NCBI RefSeq assembly: GCF_900290285.1
Contig: NZ_LT985755.1
Span: forward strand, 262,431-326,430
DNA length: 64,000 nt
From: Candidatus Centipeda massiliensis
Lineage (GTDB): Bacteria; Bacillota; Negativicutes; Selenomonadales; Selenomonadaceae
Reading direction: 5' to 3'
Shown here: positions 53,726 through 63,029 of the stretch, piece after piece
Layout: every line of letters begins with the position of its first letter
How positions within the stretch are numbered: position 1 is the stretch's first letter
The notes under the pieces: generated by a model
What the model was told of the DNA's origin: nothing
The model's database searches: none
Seen by the model: only the letters and a program-made list of their open reading frames with translations
Program-made: the position numbers and the translations under genes

Positions 53726-54289
53726 TCACCTGTCGTCCTTCTTCGCCTTGATAAATGCATCGAGAAGCTCATCATACAGACGGAGATGGCGCTTGATGAT
53801 CGCAAAGCTCTCCTCATCTACAACGCCGGCGCTGTCATGTGCAACTTCCTTCATCCATTTTTGACCTTCTTCCAGAACGCCGCGATAGCCGAGCTTTTGG
53901 ATTTTTTCGGTCATCTCATCATAGCTGAGGTAATCTTTTTCACCGCGCAAAGCCAAGGAAATATCCGACGTGAACAACTGCATCTCCAAATGAGATAAGC
54001 CTTTGACGGCTTCATACCAAGCACGCTGCTGCTCGACCGGAGCGTCATGCGGCGGGAAATATACAACGTGATCGGCATCATAACGCAGACCGATGAAATG
54101 CCACCGATACTCCTCGTCGGGAATACCGAGAGGATTCCTCGGGTTCGACTCTTTCTCCGCTGCCTTCTCCGTCTGGTCGGACTGAACCGATGAAAGCACC
54201 GACGCAAAGTCGCCCGCATTATGTTTCTTTGCACCTTGCGTCTGATTCATCCGCCCAAGAACATCCGTTGACGTTTGCTCGATTCTCAT
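53726..54289 (-). CDS. unrecognised 187-residue cytoplasmic protein
   Basis: I recognise no family. The protein has a disordered, polar N-terminus (about residues 1-50, QTSTDVLGRMNQTQGAKKHNAGDFASVLSSVQ). A mostly helical body follows with IPDEEYRWHFIGLRYDADHVVYFPPHDAP, then helices to residue 187. No signal peptide or membrane segment is seen. The N-terminus is reminiscent of flagellar hook-length and chaperone proteins, and fliK-flgD is close, but this is only a hint. The ATG at 54289 follows AGAGGATC. It has its own terminator and faces the LysR gene across an AT-rich gap. Confidence 0.75.
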   Translation of the reverse strand: MRIEQTSTDVLGRMNQTQGAKKHNAGDFASVLSSVQSDQTEKAAEKESNPRNPLGIPDEEYRWHFIGLRYDADHVVYFPPHDAPVEQQRAWYEAVKGLSHLEMQLFTSDISLALRGEKDYLSYDEMTEKIQKLGYRGVLEEGQKWMKEVAHDSAGVVDEESFAIIKRHLRLYDELLDAFIKAKKDDR

Positions 54290-54382
54290 GATCCTCTTCC
54301 TTTCATTTTTATATAACAAATTATATTTTACCCTATCAAATATATCGTTTTTCACAAAAAAAAAATTAACCTTGGAAATTTC

Positions 54383-54406
54383 ATGCAGACTGAGTACTTT
54401 CTGCAT
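54383..54406. promoter_or_regulatory. dyad in the AT-rich divergent promoter region
   Basis: ATGCAGA and TCTGCAT flank a 10-base spacer containing AGTACT. The 238-base region is only about a quarter G+C. This dyad is a candidate operator for the LysR regulator or another factor. Confidence 0.4.
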
Positions 54407-54474
54407 AAGCGCATATTATACCAATCGGTAATAAAAAATATGAAAAAGCTATATAGATAATTACTTTTTCTACA

Positions 54475-54503
54475 TTGTATGTTACTCTTTCTACAGATAT
54501 AAT
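54475..54503 (+). promoter_or_regulatory. promoter for the LysR regulator gene
   Basis: TTGTAT and TATAAT are separated by 17 bases. TTAC(T/C)TTTCTACA-like direct repeats at 54461 and 54482, 21 bases apart, overlap it. Confidence 0.75.
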
Positions 54504-54527
54504 AGAATACCAGAAAGGAATGACTGA

Positions 54528-55430
54528 ATGGAACTTGCACAATTAAAATACTTTCAAGTTATGGCAAACATCCGCCACTACACGCGCGCGGCGCGGATGC
54601 TGGACGTGACACAGCCCGCACTCAGCCGCTCGATGGCAAAGCTGGAAAAGGATCTCGGCGTCCCCCTCTTCAAGCGTCACGAGGGCGAGATTGAAGTGAC
54701 GCCGGAGGGAGAACGTCTCCTGCGCCGCGTGGATCGCATCCTGCGCGAGGTGGATAGTGCCCGTGAGGAAGCAAGCAACGCGAATGCGGAGGTCTCAAAG
54801 GAGTTCCGCCTCTCCTTCATTCACTCACTCGGCAGCTATGTTCTGCCGCATATACTGCAGGACTTTCGCGCACTCTATCCCGATATCCGCATCCAACTGA
54901 ACCAGCAGGATTCGGCGACACTCGCGCAGCAGGTCGCCGCCGGAGAAACGGATCTCTGCCTCTGCTCCACGATTCCAACGACGGAGTACAGCGCCTGGGT
55001 CTATCTCTGGTCAGAGGAGCTTTTTGTCACGGTTCCGCTCGGACATCCGTTTGCCGAGCGAAAAAGAATCAATCTGAATGAACTTGTGGATGAGCCGCTC
55101 ATCGCAATGAAGAGCAGCTACAGCCTGCGCATCCTCGTCGACCAGTTCTTCGACCTCGCGGGCATTCATCCAGAGATCACTTTTGAGGGGGATGATGTGT
55201 CGACGATGTCGGGGCTGGTCGCAGCGGGGCTCGGTGTGAGCCTCCTGCCAAAACTCGCAGGGGTCGAGCATCCGGAGCTGCGTTACATCCCCGTCTCGTT
55301 CCCGATTTGTAAGCGAGCAGTCGGTGTTGCCTGGAACACGCAGCGACAGCTCCCCCCACCTGCGGTCTGCTTCCAGCAGTTCCTGATCCGGCGTTTTGAC
55401 AGTCCAAGCGATAAAGCACAGACAACCTAG
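54528..55430 (+). CDS. LysR family transcriptional regulator
   Basis: The 300-residue protein has the LysR winged helix-turn-helix (LAQLKYFQVMANIRHYTRAARMLDVTQPALSRSMAKLEKDLGVPLFKRHEGEIEVTPEGERLL). The effector domain starts near residue 92 (EFRLSFIHSLGSYVLPHILQDFRALYPDIRIQL). It resembles the CynR/GltR-like group, but the ligand is unknown. The usual divergent target would be the 187-residue protein gene. It converges on flgD with a shared terminator. Confidence 0.92.
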   Translation: MELAQLKYFQVMANIRHYTRAARMLDVTQPALSRSMAKLEKDLGVPLFKRHEGEIEVTPEGERLLRRVDRILREVDSAREEASNANAEVSKEFRLSFIHSLGSYVLPHILQDFRALYPDIRIQLNQQDSATLAQQVAAGETDLCLCSTIPTTEYSAWVYLWSEELFVTVPLGHPFAERKRINLNELVDEPLIAMKSSYSLRILVDQFFDLAGIHPEITFEGDDVSTMSGLVAAGLGVSLLPKLAGVEHPELRYIPVSFPICKRAVGVAWNTQRQLPPPAVCFQQFLIRRFDSPSDKAQTT

Positions 55431-55452
55431 TGATTCCCTTGTCTTACTCACA

Positions 55453-55493
55453 AAAAACCGTGAGGACACACGAGATGCGTCCTCACGGTTTTT
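55453..55493. terminator. bidirectional terminator between the LysR gene and flgD
   Basis: AAAAACCGTGAGGAC pairs with GTCCTCACGGTTTTT. A and T runs on both sides serve the LysR gene on plus and fliK-flgD on minus. Confidence 0.9.
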
Positions 55494-55505
55494 ATGCGAT
55501 GATCC

Positions 55506-56051
55506 TCAGGGCGATGCCTTGAGACGACCGACGCGCACAATCTGCGAAACCTGAACCTGATGCGACTCGCCGTTCACGTCGGCAATGACGCTCGGCTGAC
55601 CGTCGGAGATGCTCACGCCGATGATCTTGCCCTCGTAGGTCTTTGTCGTTGGCTTCCCATCCTTATCCTTAATGACCTTTCCGTTGCTGTCCTTTACCTC
55701 GGTTTGCCACTGGACAGGCTGACCGATCATACTGCTCAGCTGACCGACGAGGACGGAGGAGTTGATGTTATCGACGATCTTCGACACATTCTCAAGCCCC
55801 TTGGAGACGTTCGTCATCTGTTCGAGTGCGGAGAACTGTGCGAGCTGCGAAAGATACTCGCTGTTGTCCTGTGGATCGAGCGGATCCTGATACTTCATCT
55901 GCGTGACGAGCAGTTTCAGGAAAGCATCCTTTCCAAGAGCGTCGTTCTTCTTGTCCTTCGCTTTCGCCTGATTCTGCGCTGCCTCGTAGTCAGACAGTTT
56001 CTGGGTTACGCCGCCGACCGTGATTGTATTCAGTGGGTTTGAACTTGCCAC
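55506..56051 (-). CDS. flgD: flagellar hook capping protein FlgD
   Basis: The 181-residue scaffold protein caps the growing hook. The family N-terminus is KDAFLKLLVTQMKYQDPLDPQDNSEYLSQLAQFSALEQMTNVSKGLE. A conserved C-terminal region (about 90-175) with SMIGQPVQW and KIIGVSISDGQPSVIADVNGE follows. The start is GTG 56051 after GGAGGAAA. It lies 19 bases after fliK. The organism should be motile, or carry flagellar genes elsewhere. Confidence 0.94.
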   Translation of the reverse strand: MASSNPLNTITVGGVTQKLSDYEAAQNQAKAKDKKNDALGKDAFLKLLVTQMKYQDPLDPQDNSEYLSQLAQFSALEQMTNVSKGLENVSKIVDNINSSVLVGQLSSMIGQPVQWQTEVKDSNGKVIKDKDGKPTTKTYEGKIIGVSISDGQPSVIADVNGESHQVQVSQIVRVGRLKASP

Positions 56052-56070
56052 GATATTTCCTCCTCAACCG

Positions 56071-57846
56071 TTATACACGATAGTCTACGCCGTCTGCACT
56101 GACGCTGCCGCTGTGCTCCTCTGCTGTCATCGCAGGCGCAAGCGTGTCAATCTCATCGAGATAGTCGTCAGCATCGCCACGCCCATAAATGCGTGTCTCA
56201 CCGCGGTGACTGCTCTGCTGCTGCCACGCTTCCTGTCCTTGCCCCTGCGGCATCTGCCCATCCGTAAGTCCTGCGTAGACACCAACGCGGTCGACCTTGA
56301 GTCCCTGATTGTTCAGTTCCTGCCGGAGTTGGACAAGGGAGTTCTCGATCACGTTGCGCACTTGAGCATTGTCGCTGTGGAAGGATGCCTGCACCGCACC
56401 GTTCGAGCCGACCGAAACACGCAGGGTAAGCTCACCGAGGTGTTCGGGATGCAGTCGAATGACCATCTGCGTATCATTGAGCGTGCGCAGGAGCCTCGCC
56501 TGTTCCACGATCTGACGCGGGATCTCATAGTCCGGCTGGGGACGCTGTGCGTCCTGCGTCTGCACAGGAGCCTCAACCTCCTGCGTTGGAAGTGGAGTTG
56601 TTCCCAGCTGTGCCGCAATGGGCTGTGCGGGCTGCGGTGCTGCCGTCTCCGTCGTACGCGACGGAAGCTCGAACACCGTGCCCGATGCCATGCGCACATC
56701 CTGCTGTCCGCTTGTCGGAAGCTGCTGCTCCTCCTGTGCGTCGCTCTGCTGACTTGTCGTATCGCCCTGCGTCGTATCATGGCGCATGGTACGCTGTGCA
56801 AGCACGGTCAGCGGATTTGCCGCATCCAAATTCTCATCTGTTACGAGATTGTTGCCGACGAGTTCCGCAGCCCAACGCGTTCCAAGCTGTACGGGTTCTG
56901 CCTGTGCGCGCAGGAGCGGTGCGGCAATCGTCTCTGCCGTTACCTCCGTGTTTGGCTGCGGCGCAAGCACCGATGTATTGAGCGTGCTGCGCTGTGCTGC
57001 ATTCTCCCCATTCTCTGCAGTGGGTGGCGTGGGGAGGGTATCTGCCGCAATGGCGGGCATATTTTCCTGCGCCACAGGCACTTCCGTGTTTGCCGCCACA
57101 CCCAGCTTGGCAGACAACGGCGTATCCAGTGCCGCAAGACGCAAAACAGACGCATCGACATTCTGTGTCGATGCCGGAAGCACCTGCCCTTCTTGCGCAC
57201 CGATCTGCTGAGCAGGTGCGTTGGGGGATACTCCAGCATTTTCCGGTACGAGTGGCTGCCCCTCAAGTGCAAGGAGAAGGTTGCTGTTCTTCGCCCCCTC
57301 CGCCGGCACCTGCTGCAGAAGGTTCTGTACGGCATTCTTCAGCTTCGTATCACCGAGCTGATCTGCTGTCAGCCCATACCGCTCAAGAATTTCTGTGAGC
57401 GCGGCATCCAAGCCCTCGTTCACATCCGTATCGATCTGTGCAGCATCCACATTGACGAGTGCTGCAAGTGCCGCTGCGGCAATGGGATCGGCAGCCGCAT
57501 CATCCGCAGACAATACCTTTGTCTTTTCCGTCGCGGGCTCGGCCTGTTTTTCATCGGCAGCTTTCGGCGTTTTCGCCGTCACATCCTGTGTGTCCTGCGA
57601 CAGCGCTGTGCTTTCCGTCTGCGCCACATTCCTCTGTGCCGCAGAGCCGGAGCCATCACGCGTCTCTGTCTTTGCCGCTTCTGCGTCAATTCCCTTTTGC
57701 AGAGCACCAAATGTATCGCTGAACGAATTCTTCCCTGAGGTTGTTTGCGCACGATTCTCTGCGGATCCGACGCGCCCCTTCGGAGCCCCTGCTCCCGCAG
57801 AGATCCCATCTGCTGTCGCTGCAGCCATGAGATTACCTGCATTCAT
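56071..57846 (-). CDS. fliK: flagellar hook-length control protein FliK
   Basis: This 591-residue protein has a long, Ala/Gln/Thr-rich low-complexity region (about 1-440) acting as a molecular ruler. The C-terminal Flg_hook domain (about 445-540) has LNDTQMVIRLHPEHLGELTLRVSVGSNGAVQASFHSDNAQVRNVIENSLVQLRQELNNQGLKVDRVGVY. It stops hook growth by switching the export apparatus. It precedes flgD. A FliA-like promoter lies upstream, overlapping the radA stop. Confidence 0.93.
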   Translation of the reverse strand: MNAGNLMAAATADGISAGAGAPKGRVGSAENRAQTTSGKNSFSDTFGALQKGIDAEAAKTETRDGSGSAAQRNVAQTESTALSQDTQDVTAKTPKAADEKQAEPATEKTKVLSADDAAADPIAAAALAALVNVDAAQIDTDVNEGLDAALTEILERYGLTADQLGDTKLKNAVQNLLQQVPAEGAKNSNLLLALEGQPLVPENAGVSPNAPAQQIGAQEGQVLPASTQNVDASVLRLAALDTPLSAKLGVAANTEVPVAQENMPAIAADTLPTPPTAENGENAAQRSTLNTSVLAPQPNTEVTAETIAAPLLRAQAEPVQLGTRWAAELVGNNLVTDENLDAANPLTVLAQRTMRHDTTQGDTTSQQSDAQEEQQLPTSGQQDVRMASGTVFELPSRTTETAAPQPAQPIAAQLGTTPLPTQEVEAPVQTQDAQRPQPDYEIPRQIVEQARLLRTLNDTQMVIRLHPEHLGELTLRVSVGSNGAVQASFHSDNAQVRNVIENSLVQLRQELNNQGLKVDRVGVYAGLTDGQMPQGQGQEAWQQQSSHRGETRIYGRGDADDYLDEIDTLAPAMTAEEHSGSVSADGVDYRV

Positions 57847-57870
57847 CTACACATCACCTCTTCTATCTTT

Positions 57871-57897
57871 TTATCGGAACGAATCCCCTATTTCTTA
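57871..57897 (-). promoter_or_regulatory. candidate sigma-28 (FliA) promoter for fliK-flgD
   Basis: TAAG, 15 bases, then TCCGATAA closely resemble the sigma-28 consensus (TAAA-N15-GCCGATAA). The first TAA is also the stop codon of radA. Confidence 0.55.
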
Positions 57898-59271
57898 AAT
57901 GTTTTTTGGCATGGCACATTTCAGTGCGTCGCCGATTGTCTCTGCACCAAAGAGCTGCATATCCGTGAATTTCCCTGCAAGCTGCCGATAGTTTTTCATG
58001 GGCAGAACGGCAGCGCGAAAGCCCAGCCGCCGCGCCTCGGCGACGCGCAGCTCCGCCTGTGAAACGGCGCGCACCTCACCCGAGAGTCCGACCTCACCGC
58101 AGACAACGGTATGCGGACGCGGCAGACGGTTGGCAAAACTCGATGCCATCGCAACGCTGAGTGCGAGATCGGCGGCAGGCTCATCGAGCCGTATGCCGCC
58201 CGCGACCTTCACATAGACATCGGCGGCTCCAATGGGCAGCTTCACGCGCTTTTCGAGCACGGCGAGCAGGAGCTGGATGCGCTTTACATCCACGGAATCC
58301 GCCGTGCGGCGCGGCGGCTGATACGGGGTCGGAGCAACAAGCGCCTGCACCTCAACGAGCAGGGGACGTGTCCCCTCCACCGTCGGCACGATGATCGATC
58401 CGCTCTCCATCGCACGCTCCGAGAGAAAGAGTTTCGATGCGTCGGGCACATCGACAAGGCCGACATCGCGCATCTCAAAAAGGCCGAGTTCATTCGTGCT
58501 GCCGAAGCGGTTCTTCACGGCGCGCAGCACGCGGTACTCGGCGTTGCGCTCCCCCTCAAAGTAGAGCACGGTATCGACGATGTGCTCAAGGACACGCGGC
58601 CCCGCAAGACTGCCCTCCTTGGTTACATGTCCAATGACGAAGACGGCAATTCCTGCCGTCTTTGCCACGCGCATGAGCTCCATTGCGCACTCGCGCACCT
58701 GCGAGACACTGCCGGGTGCACTCTCAATGTCGGGACGATACATGGTCTGAATGGAGTCGATGATGAAGAGTGCAGGCCGCTCGCGCTCCACATGGGCACA
58801 GATCGCATCGAGGTTCGTCTCACTGACGACGAGAAGGTCATCCGCAATCGCCTGCAGACGATCCGCGCGCATGCGAATTTGCCGCGCGCTCTCTTCCCCC
58901 GTCACATAGAGGACACGCTGCCCTGCACGCGCAATATCCGCCGATACACGGAGGGTAAGGCTCGACTTGCCAACCCCTGGATCGCCGACAATGAGTACCA
59001 TAGAGCCCGGAATAACACCGCCGCCAAGCACGCGGTCGAGTTCGCCCGATCCGGTCGAAAAGCGCGGCAGATCCTCCACCGCAATATTCCCGATTGGCTG
59101 CGGCGGCTCTGCGCTGCCTGCGCCGACTCCGCGACGCTCCTCGGCAGGAGGAGCTACAATCTCTTCCACAAGCGAGTTCCAAGCACCGCAGCCGGGACAT
59201 TTTCCCATCCACTTTAAGGTATCATAGCCGCATTCCTGGCAGACGTATGCCGTCTTTTTTTTCTTCGCCAT
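57895..59271 (-). CDS. radA: DNA repair protein RadA
   Basis: The 458-residue branch-migration ATPase has a C4 zinc finger (CQECGYDTLKWMGKCPGCGAW), Walker A GDPGVGKSSLTLRVS, the KNRFGSTNE loop, and a Lon-protease-like C-terminal domain with AADVYVKVAGGIRLDEPAADLALSVAMAS. The start follows AGGAGTTGTT. It lies downstream of clpC and the 49-codon ORF, as in Bacillus. Confidence 0.96.
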   Translation of the reverse strand: MAKKKKTAYVCQECGYDTLKWMGKCPGCGAWNSLVEEIVAPPAEERRGVGAGSAEPPQPIGNIAVEDLPRFSTGSGELDRVLGGGVIPGSMVLIVGDPGVGKSSLTLRVSADIARAGQRVLYVTGEESARQIRMRADRLQAIADDLLVVSETNLDAICAHVERERPALFIIDSIQTMYRPDIESAPGSVSQVRECAMELMRVAKTAGIAVFVIGHVTKEGSLAGPRVLEHIVDTVLYFEGERNAEYRVLRAVKNRFGSTNELGLFEMRDVGLVDVPDASKLFLSERAMESGSIIVPTVEGTRPLLVEVQALVAPTPYQPPRRTADSVDVKRIQLLLAVLEKRVKLPIGAADVYVKVAGGIRLDEPAADLALSVAMASSFANRLPRPHTVVCGEVGLSGEVRAVSQAELRVAEARRLGFRAAVLPMKNYRQLAGKFTDMQLFGAETIGDALKCAMPKNI

Positions 59272-59284
59272 AACAACTCCTACA

Positions 59285-59313
59285 AAAGAAAGGGACTGCG
59301 GTTACAGTCCCTT
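59285..59313 (-). terminator. terminator overlapping the end of the 49-codon ORF
   Basis: AAGGGACTG pairs with CAGTCCCTT around a 6-base loop, then TCTTTT. The stem includes the ORF's last codon; it attenuates transcription into radA. Confidence 0.8.
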
Positions 59314-59451
59314 CCGTTTCCGATGTGTCAGCATGCGAAATGCCGAACGCGCGAGCCAGTACAATGACCAGCCCAGATTGAGGAGAAAATCGCCGATGCG
59401 CCCCGCCTGTGTCGGCGGGGCGAGCACATTGCGCGATCCCTCAGACTTCAT
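59302..59451 (-). CDS. 49-residue small ORF between clpC and radA
   Basis: An ATG at 59451 inside the end of clpC opens a 49-codon frame. The protein has a polar start ([17 protein letters not shown]), an amphipathic or membrane-associated middle (IGDFLLNLGWSLYWLARSAFRML) and a basic end (THRKRKG). It ends at a TAA within a terminator hairpin. The ribosome site is inside clpC and weak, so translation would be coupled. No family is known to me; whether it is expressed is uncertain. Confidence 0.45.
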   Translation of the reverse strand: MKSEGSRNVLAPPTQAGRIGDFLLNLGWSLYWLARSAFRMLTHRKRKGL

Positions 59452-61945
59452 GATACGATGCCTTCTTCTCATTCTTCGCGCGCTTATTGCGGCTCGTATC
59501 CTTCTTTACAAAGTCCAGTCCGTCACCAGACTTGCGCACAGAGATGATATCTCCTGCCGTAAAGGCGCGTGCCAGAATACGCTCGGCAATTTCGTCCTCG
59601 ATATTCTTTTGGATGGCGCGGCGCAGCGGACGTGCACCGAATTTGACATCAGTGCCCTTGGAGATGAGAACGCGCTTCGCCGAGGGGCTGATCTCAATGT
59701 TGATCTCCTGCTCGGCAAGCCGCGCCTTCACATCACACAGCAGAATGTCCACAATCTTCGTCAGCTCCGGCTCACCGAGGGCATTGAAGACGATCATATC
59801 GTCCACGCGGTTCAGGAACTCGGGGCGGAAAAGCTTCCGCACCTCCTCCATAACGCGCTTCTTTGTACGCTGTTCATCCGTATCCATCGCCTGCTGACCA
59901 ACGGAGAAGCCAATCGTCCCCGTTGTTGAGCGCAGATGGTTCGCCCCCGCGTTCGAGGTCATGATGATGATGGTATTGCGGAAATCCGTGACCGTGCCCT
60001 GTCCATCCGTGAGGCGCCCATCCTCAAGTACCTGCAGGAGCATGTGAAAAACATCGGGATGCGCCTTCTCCACCTCATCAAACAGAACGATGGAAAACGG
60101 CTTCTTGCGGACAGCGTCCGTAAGCTGGCCGCCCTCCTCGTAGCCGACATAGCCCGGAGGCGCACCGACCAGACGTGCCGTCGTATGCTTCTCCATGTAC
60201 TCGGACATATCGAAACGAATGATCGCCTCCTCCGTTCCGAATACGGATTCCGCGAGCGCGCGCGCAAGCTCCGTCTTGCCAACTCCCGTAGAGCCAAGGA
60301 AGAGAAACGATCCAATCGGACGGCGCGGATCCTTCACCCCTGCACGCGCACGGCGCACTGCCTTGGAGACGGCACGCACTGCCTCCTCCTGACCAATGAC
60401 ACGGCGCCCGATCTGCTTTTCAAGGGCAAGCAGACGATCCGACTCCTTCGCCGCAATGCGCTGCACGGGAATGCCTGTCCACTGTGCCACAACATCCGCG
60501 ATATCATCCTCCGACACAACGATCTCCGTATGCTGATCCTCCCCCCGCCGCGCTGTCTCAAGCTGTGTGCGCAGCTTTTGCTCACGGTCACGCAGACGCG
60601 CTGCCGCCTCATAGTCTTGGGCGTCAATCGCCGTCCCCTTTTCCTTTACGACCTCTGCAATCTCCGTGCGCAGCCCCATGATCTGATCCGTGTCACCGAT
60701 ATTCTTCATGCGTACGCGCGACGCTGCTTCGTCCATAAGGTCAATCGCCTTGTCCGGCAGACAGCGATCCGTAATATAGCGCTTTGAGAGGCGCACCGCT
60801 GCGTGTACGGCGGCATCCTCAATGTGCGCACGATGAAACTCCTCATATTTGCCGCGCAGACCGAGAAGGATCTTCTCCGCATCCTCCTCGCTCGGCTCCT
60901 CAACCATGACGGTCTGAAAGCGACGCGCAAGTGCACTGTCCTTTGCAAAATGCTTTTTGTACTCACTGAGCGTCGTTGCGCCAATGATCTGCATCTCCCC
61001 GCGTGCAAGGGCGGGCTTCAGGATATTCGCCGCATCCAGCGAGCCCTCCGCCCCGCCGGCACGGATGAGCGTATGGATCTCGTCGATGAATAGGATGATA
61101 TTCTTCGCCTTGATGACATCATCCACGACATTTTTGAGACGTTCCTCAAACTCACCGCGGTACTTCGTCCCTGCAACAAGTGCTGTCATCGACAGCGTGA
61201 CAACACGCTTATCCTCCAGCAGGAACGGCACTTCACCGTCCGCAATGCGCTGCGCCAGCCCCTCGGCGACGGCAGTCTTGCCAACCCCCGCCTCTCCGAG
61301 GAGGATGGGGTTGTTCTTCGTCCGCCGCGCGAGGATCTGAATGACACGATCAATCTCCGCCGCACGTCCGATAACGGGGTCAATCCCACCCGTACGCGCA
61401 ACGCCGACCAGATCTCGCCCGAACTTCTTAAGCGAGGCGGGAAGTCCTTTGCCCTCTCCCTTGGATGGCTTTCTGCGCACAGCCTTCTCCTTGGACTCCT
61501 CCGCATCGCTCATACGCGCCAAGACATCACGCCGCAGCTCCTCGATGTCGACGTCCATCTCCTCAATCGTACGGACTGCCGTCCCTTCGGCCTCCGTGAG
61601 CAGACTGAGCAGAATATGTTCCGTCGTCACAAAGGAACGCTCTTCGCGTGCGGTATCAATCGCCCCCTGCATGACACGCTGGGCACGCCGCGTATAGTAC
61701 GGAACTTCCTCAGAGGGGTGCAGGACATCCTGAAACCCGTCCGATGCGCGAATCACTTGCTCCGCACTGTCGTAATCCACGCCAAATTTATCCAGTGCCG
61801 TCGCCGCAATCGTATCGCGCATGTGAAGAATCCCCAGCAGAAGCTGGCCTGTTCCGATATACCCCTTGCCGCGCCGCTGCGCGATGTATTGTGAAAACTC
61901 TACGGCTTTAATCGCCGCCTGTGTAAAAAATTGACGGTAGTTCAA
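59441..61945 (-). CDS. clpC: ATP-dependent Clp protease ATP-binding subunit ClpC
   Basis: The 834-residue unfoldase partners ClpP and McsB. The N-domain repeats (about 1-145), D1 Walker [20 protein letters not shown], Walker [11 protein letters not shown], the UVR/coiled-coil region ([14 protein letters not shown]), and D2 [21 protein letters not shown] are all present. The ClpP loop follows D2. The start is TTG 61945 after GGAGGGGG; the ORF's longer N-terminus lies inside mcsB. It ends KKASYHEV. Confidence 0.95.
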   Translation of the reverse strand: MNYRQFFTQAAIKAVEFSQYIAQRRGKGYIGTGQLLLGILHMRDTIAATALDKFGVDYDSAEQVIRASDGFQDVLHPSEEVPYYTRRAQRVMQGAIDTAREERSFVTTEHILLSLLTEAEGTAVRTIEEMDVDIEELRRDVLARMSDAEESKEKAVRRKPSKGEGKGLPASLKKFGRDLVGVARTGGIDPVIGRAAEIDRVIQILARRTKNNPILLGEAGVGKTAVAEGLAQRIADGEVPFLLEDKRVVTLSMTALVAGTKYRGEFEERLKNVVDDVIKAKNIILFIDEIHTLIRAGGAEGSLDAANILKPALARGEMQIIGATTLSEYKKHFAKDSALARRFQTVMVEEPSEEDAEKILLGLRGKYEEFHRAHIEDAAVHAAVRLSKRYITDRCLPDKAIDLMDEAASRVRMKNIGDTDQIMGLRTEIAEVVKEKGTAIDAQDYEAAARLRDREQKLRTQLETARRGEDQHTEIVVSEDDIADVVAQWTGIPVQRIAAKESDRLLALEKQIGRRVIGQEEAVRAVSKAVRRARAGVKDPRRPIGSFLFLGSTGVGKTELARALAESVFGTEEAIIRFDMSEYMEKHTTARLVGAPPGYVGYEEGGQLTDAVRKKPFSIVLFDEVEKAHPDVFHMLLQVLEDGRLTDGQGTVTDFRNTIIIMTSNAGANHLRSTTGTIGFSVGQQAMDTDEQRTKKRVMEEVRKLFRPEFLNRVDDMIVFNALGEPELTKIVDILLCDVKARLAEQEINIEISPSAKRVLISKGTDVKFGARPLRRAIQKNIEDEIAERILARAFTAGDIISVRKSGDGLDFVKKDTSRNKRAKNEKKASYHEV

Positions 61946-61958
61946 GCTGTCCCCCTCC

Positions 61959-63029
61959 TCATCCCTGTGTTCGATATTTTTGTAAGATCGCGCGCACACG
62001 CGTAGCGCGTATGGCACTGATTTCCCCCGCAGATAAATTTTCGTTTTCTGCAAAATACTTGAGATGACCGTCGCGTGCCGCAACAATGATCTCCGAATAT
62101 GCGGCCGGCATTACCTCTTTGATGATTCCACGGTCAATGCCGTAGCGCATACGTGAGACAAGTGCAAAAAACTCCTGCTCTGTCAGCGAACGCGCGTAGG
62201 ACAGAATGCCAAAGGAACGCCATACGCCGTCCTCCACACCGTCCTTGCCAAAGTAAGACAGTGCCTTACGGGCGCGCCGCTCATGCGAAACGATCTCCCC
62301 GACAGCAGCCTGCAGATTCTCGATCATCTCCGCCTCCGAGTACCCAAGCGTGAGCTGGTTCGAAATCTTGTAGAGATGTGCACCTTCGCCAATCCCCTCA
62401 AGCGGGTGCACCCCCAAGCCAAGCTGCGGCGTTGTGTTGACGATATTCTCTATGTTGCGTGTGTAGACCAGCCCCGGCAGATGCAGGATGACAGAGGCAC
62501 GCAGCCCCGTCCCGAGGTTCGTCGGATATGCCGTCAGATACCCCATTGTCTCGTCAAAAGCAAGATCCAGATGCTCCTCGATAAAGTCATCCACACGCGA
62601 CGCCATTTTGAACGCTGCGGCGAGCGAAAGCCCCGGCGTCATGGACTGGATGCGCAGATGATCGTCCTCATTGACAAGGATACTGACGCGCGTGTCCGCG
62701 CTGATGTACGCCATGCGATGAGGCTGTTCCTCTGCAAATTTCTCACTGATAAGCCGTTTTTCGATCAGCACCTCCCGCTGAAGTGCACTCATCTGATCGA
62801 GTACGATCCGATCAAATGGCTGTCCAAATTCCGTGTCAAGATCCGCAAGCACCGCATCCAGCATCTGCTGAATCTGTGCCAGCTGCCCCAGATCGGCTCG
62901 CCCGGGGAACGGAAGCCCCACCAGATTTCGTGCAAGACGCACACGGCTCGAAAGGACGACATCACTGTCCGCCCCCTCCGTACCGAACCATGAGAGTCGA
63001 CCACTCCGGAGAAGCTCCTCAACTGCCAT
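61959..63029 (-). CDS. mcsB: protein arginine kinase McsB
   Basis: A 356-residue ATP:guanido phosphotransferase-type kinase that phosphorylates arginines on proteins such as CtsR, marking them for ClpC-ClpP. It has SSRVRLARNLVGLPFPG, the active-site region with HLPGLVYTRNIENIV and GVHPLEGIGEGAHLYKISNQLTLG, and MRYGIDRGIIKE near the end. The start at 63029 overlaps mcsA by 11 bases. Confidence 0.95.
   Translation of the reverse strand: MAVEELLRSGRLSWFGTEGADSDVVLSSRVRLARNLVGLPFPGRADLGQLAQIQQMLDAVLADLDTEFGQPFDRIVLDQMSALQREVLIEKRLISEKFAEEQPHRMAYISADTRVSILVNEDDHLRIQSMTPGLSLAAAFKMASRVDDFIEEHLDLAFDETMGYLTAYPTNLGTGLRASVILHLPGLVYTRNIENIVNTTPQLGLGVHPLEGIGEGAHLYKISNQLTLGYSEAEMIENLQAAVGEIVSHERRARKALSYFGKDGVEDGVWRSFGILSYARSLTEQEFFALVSRMRYGIDRGIIKEVMPAAYSEIIVAARDGHLKYFAENENLSAGEISAIRATRVRAILQKYRTQG

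Noticed and set aside
54290-54420. Sigma-28 promoter for the 187-residue protein gene
   Set aside because: The best match (TTAA with AACGATAT) has wrong spacing and too few matching bases.
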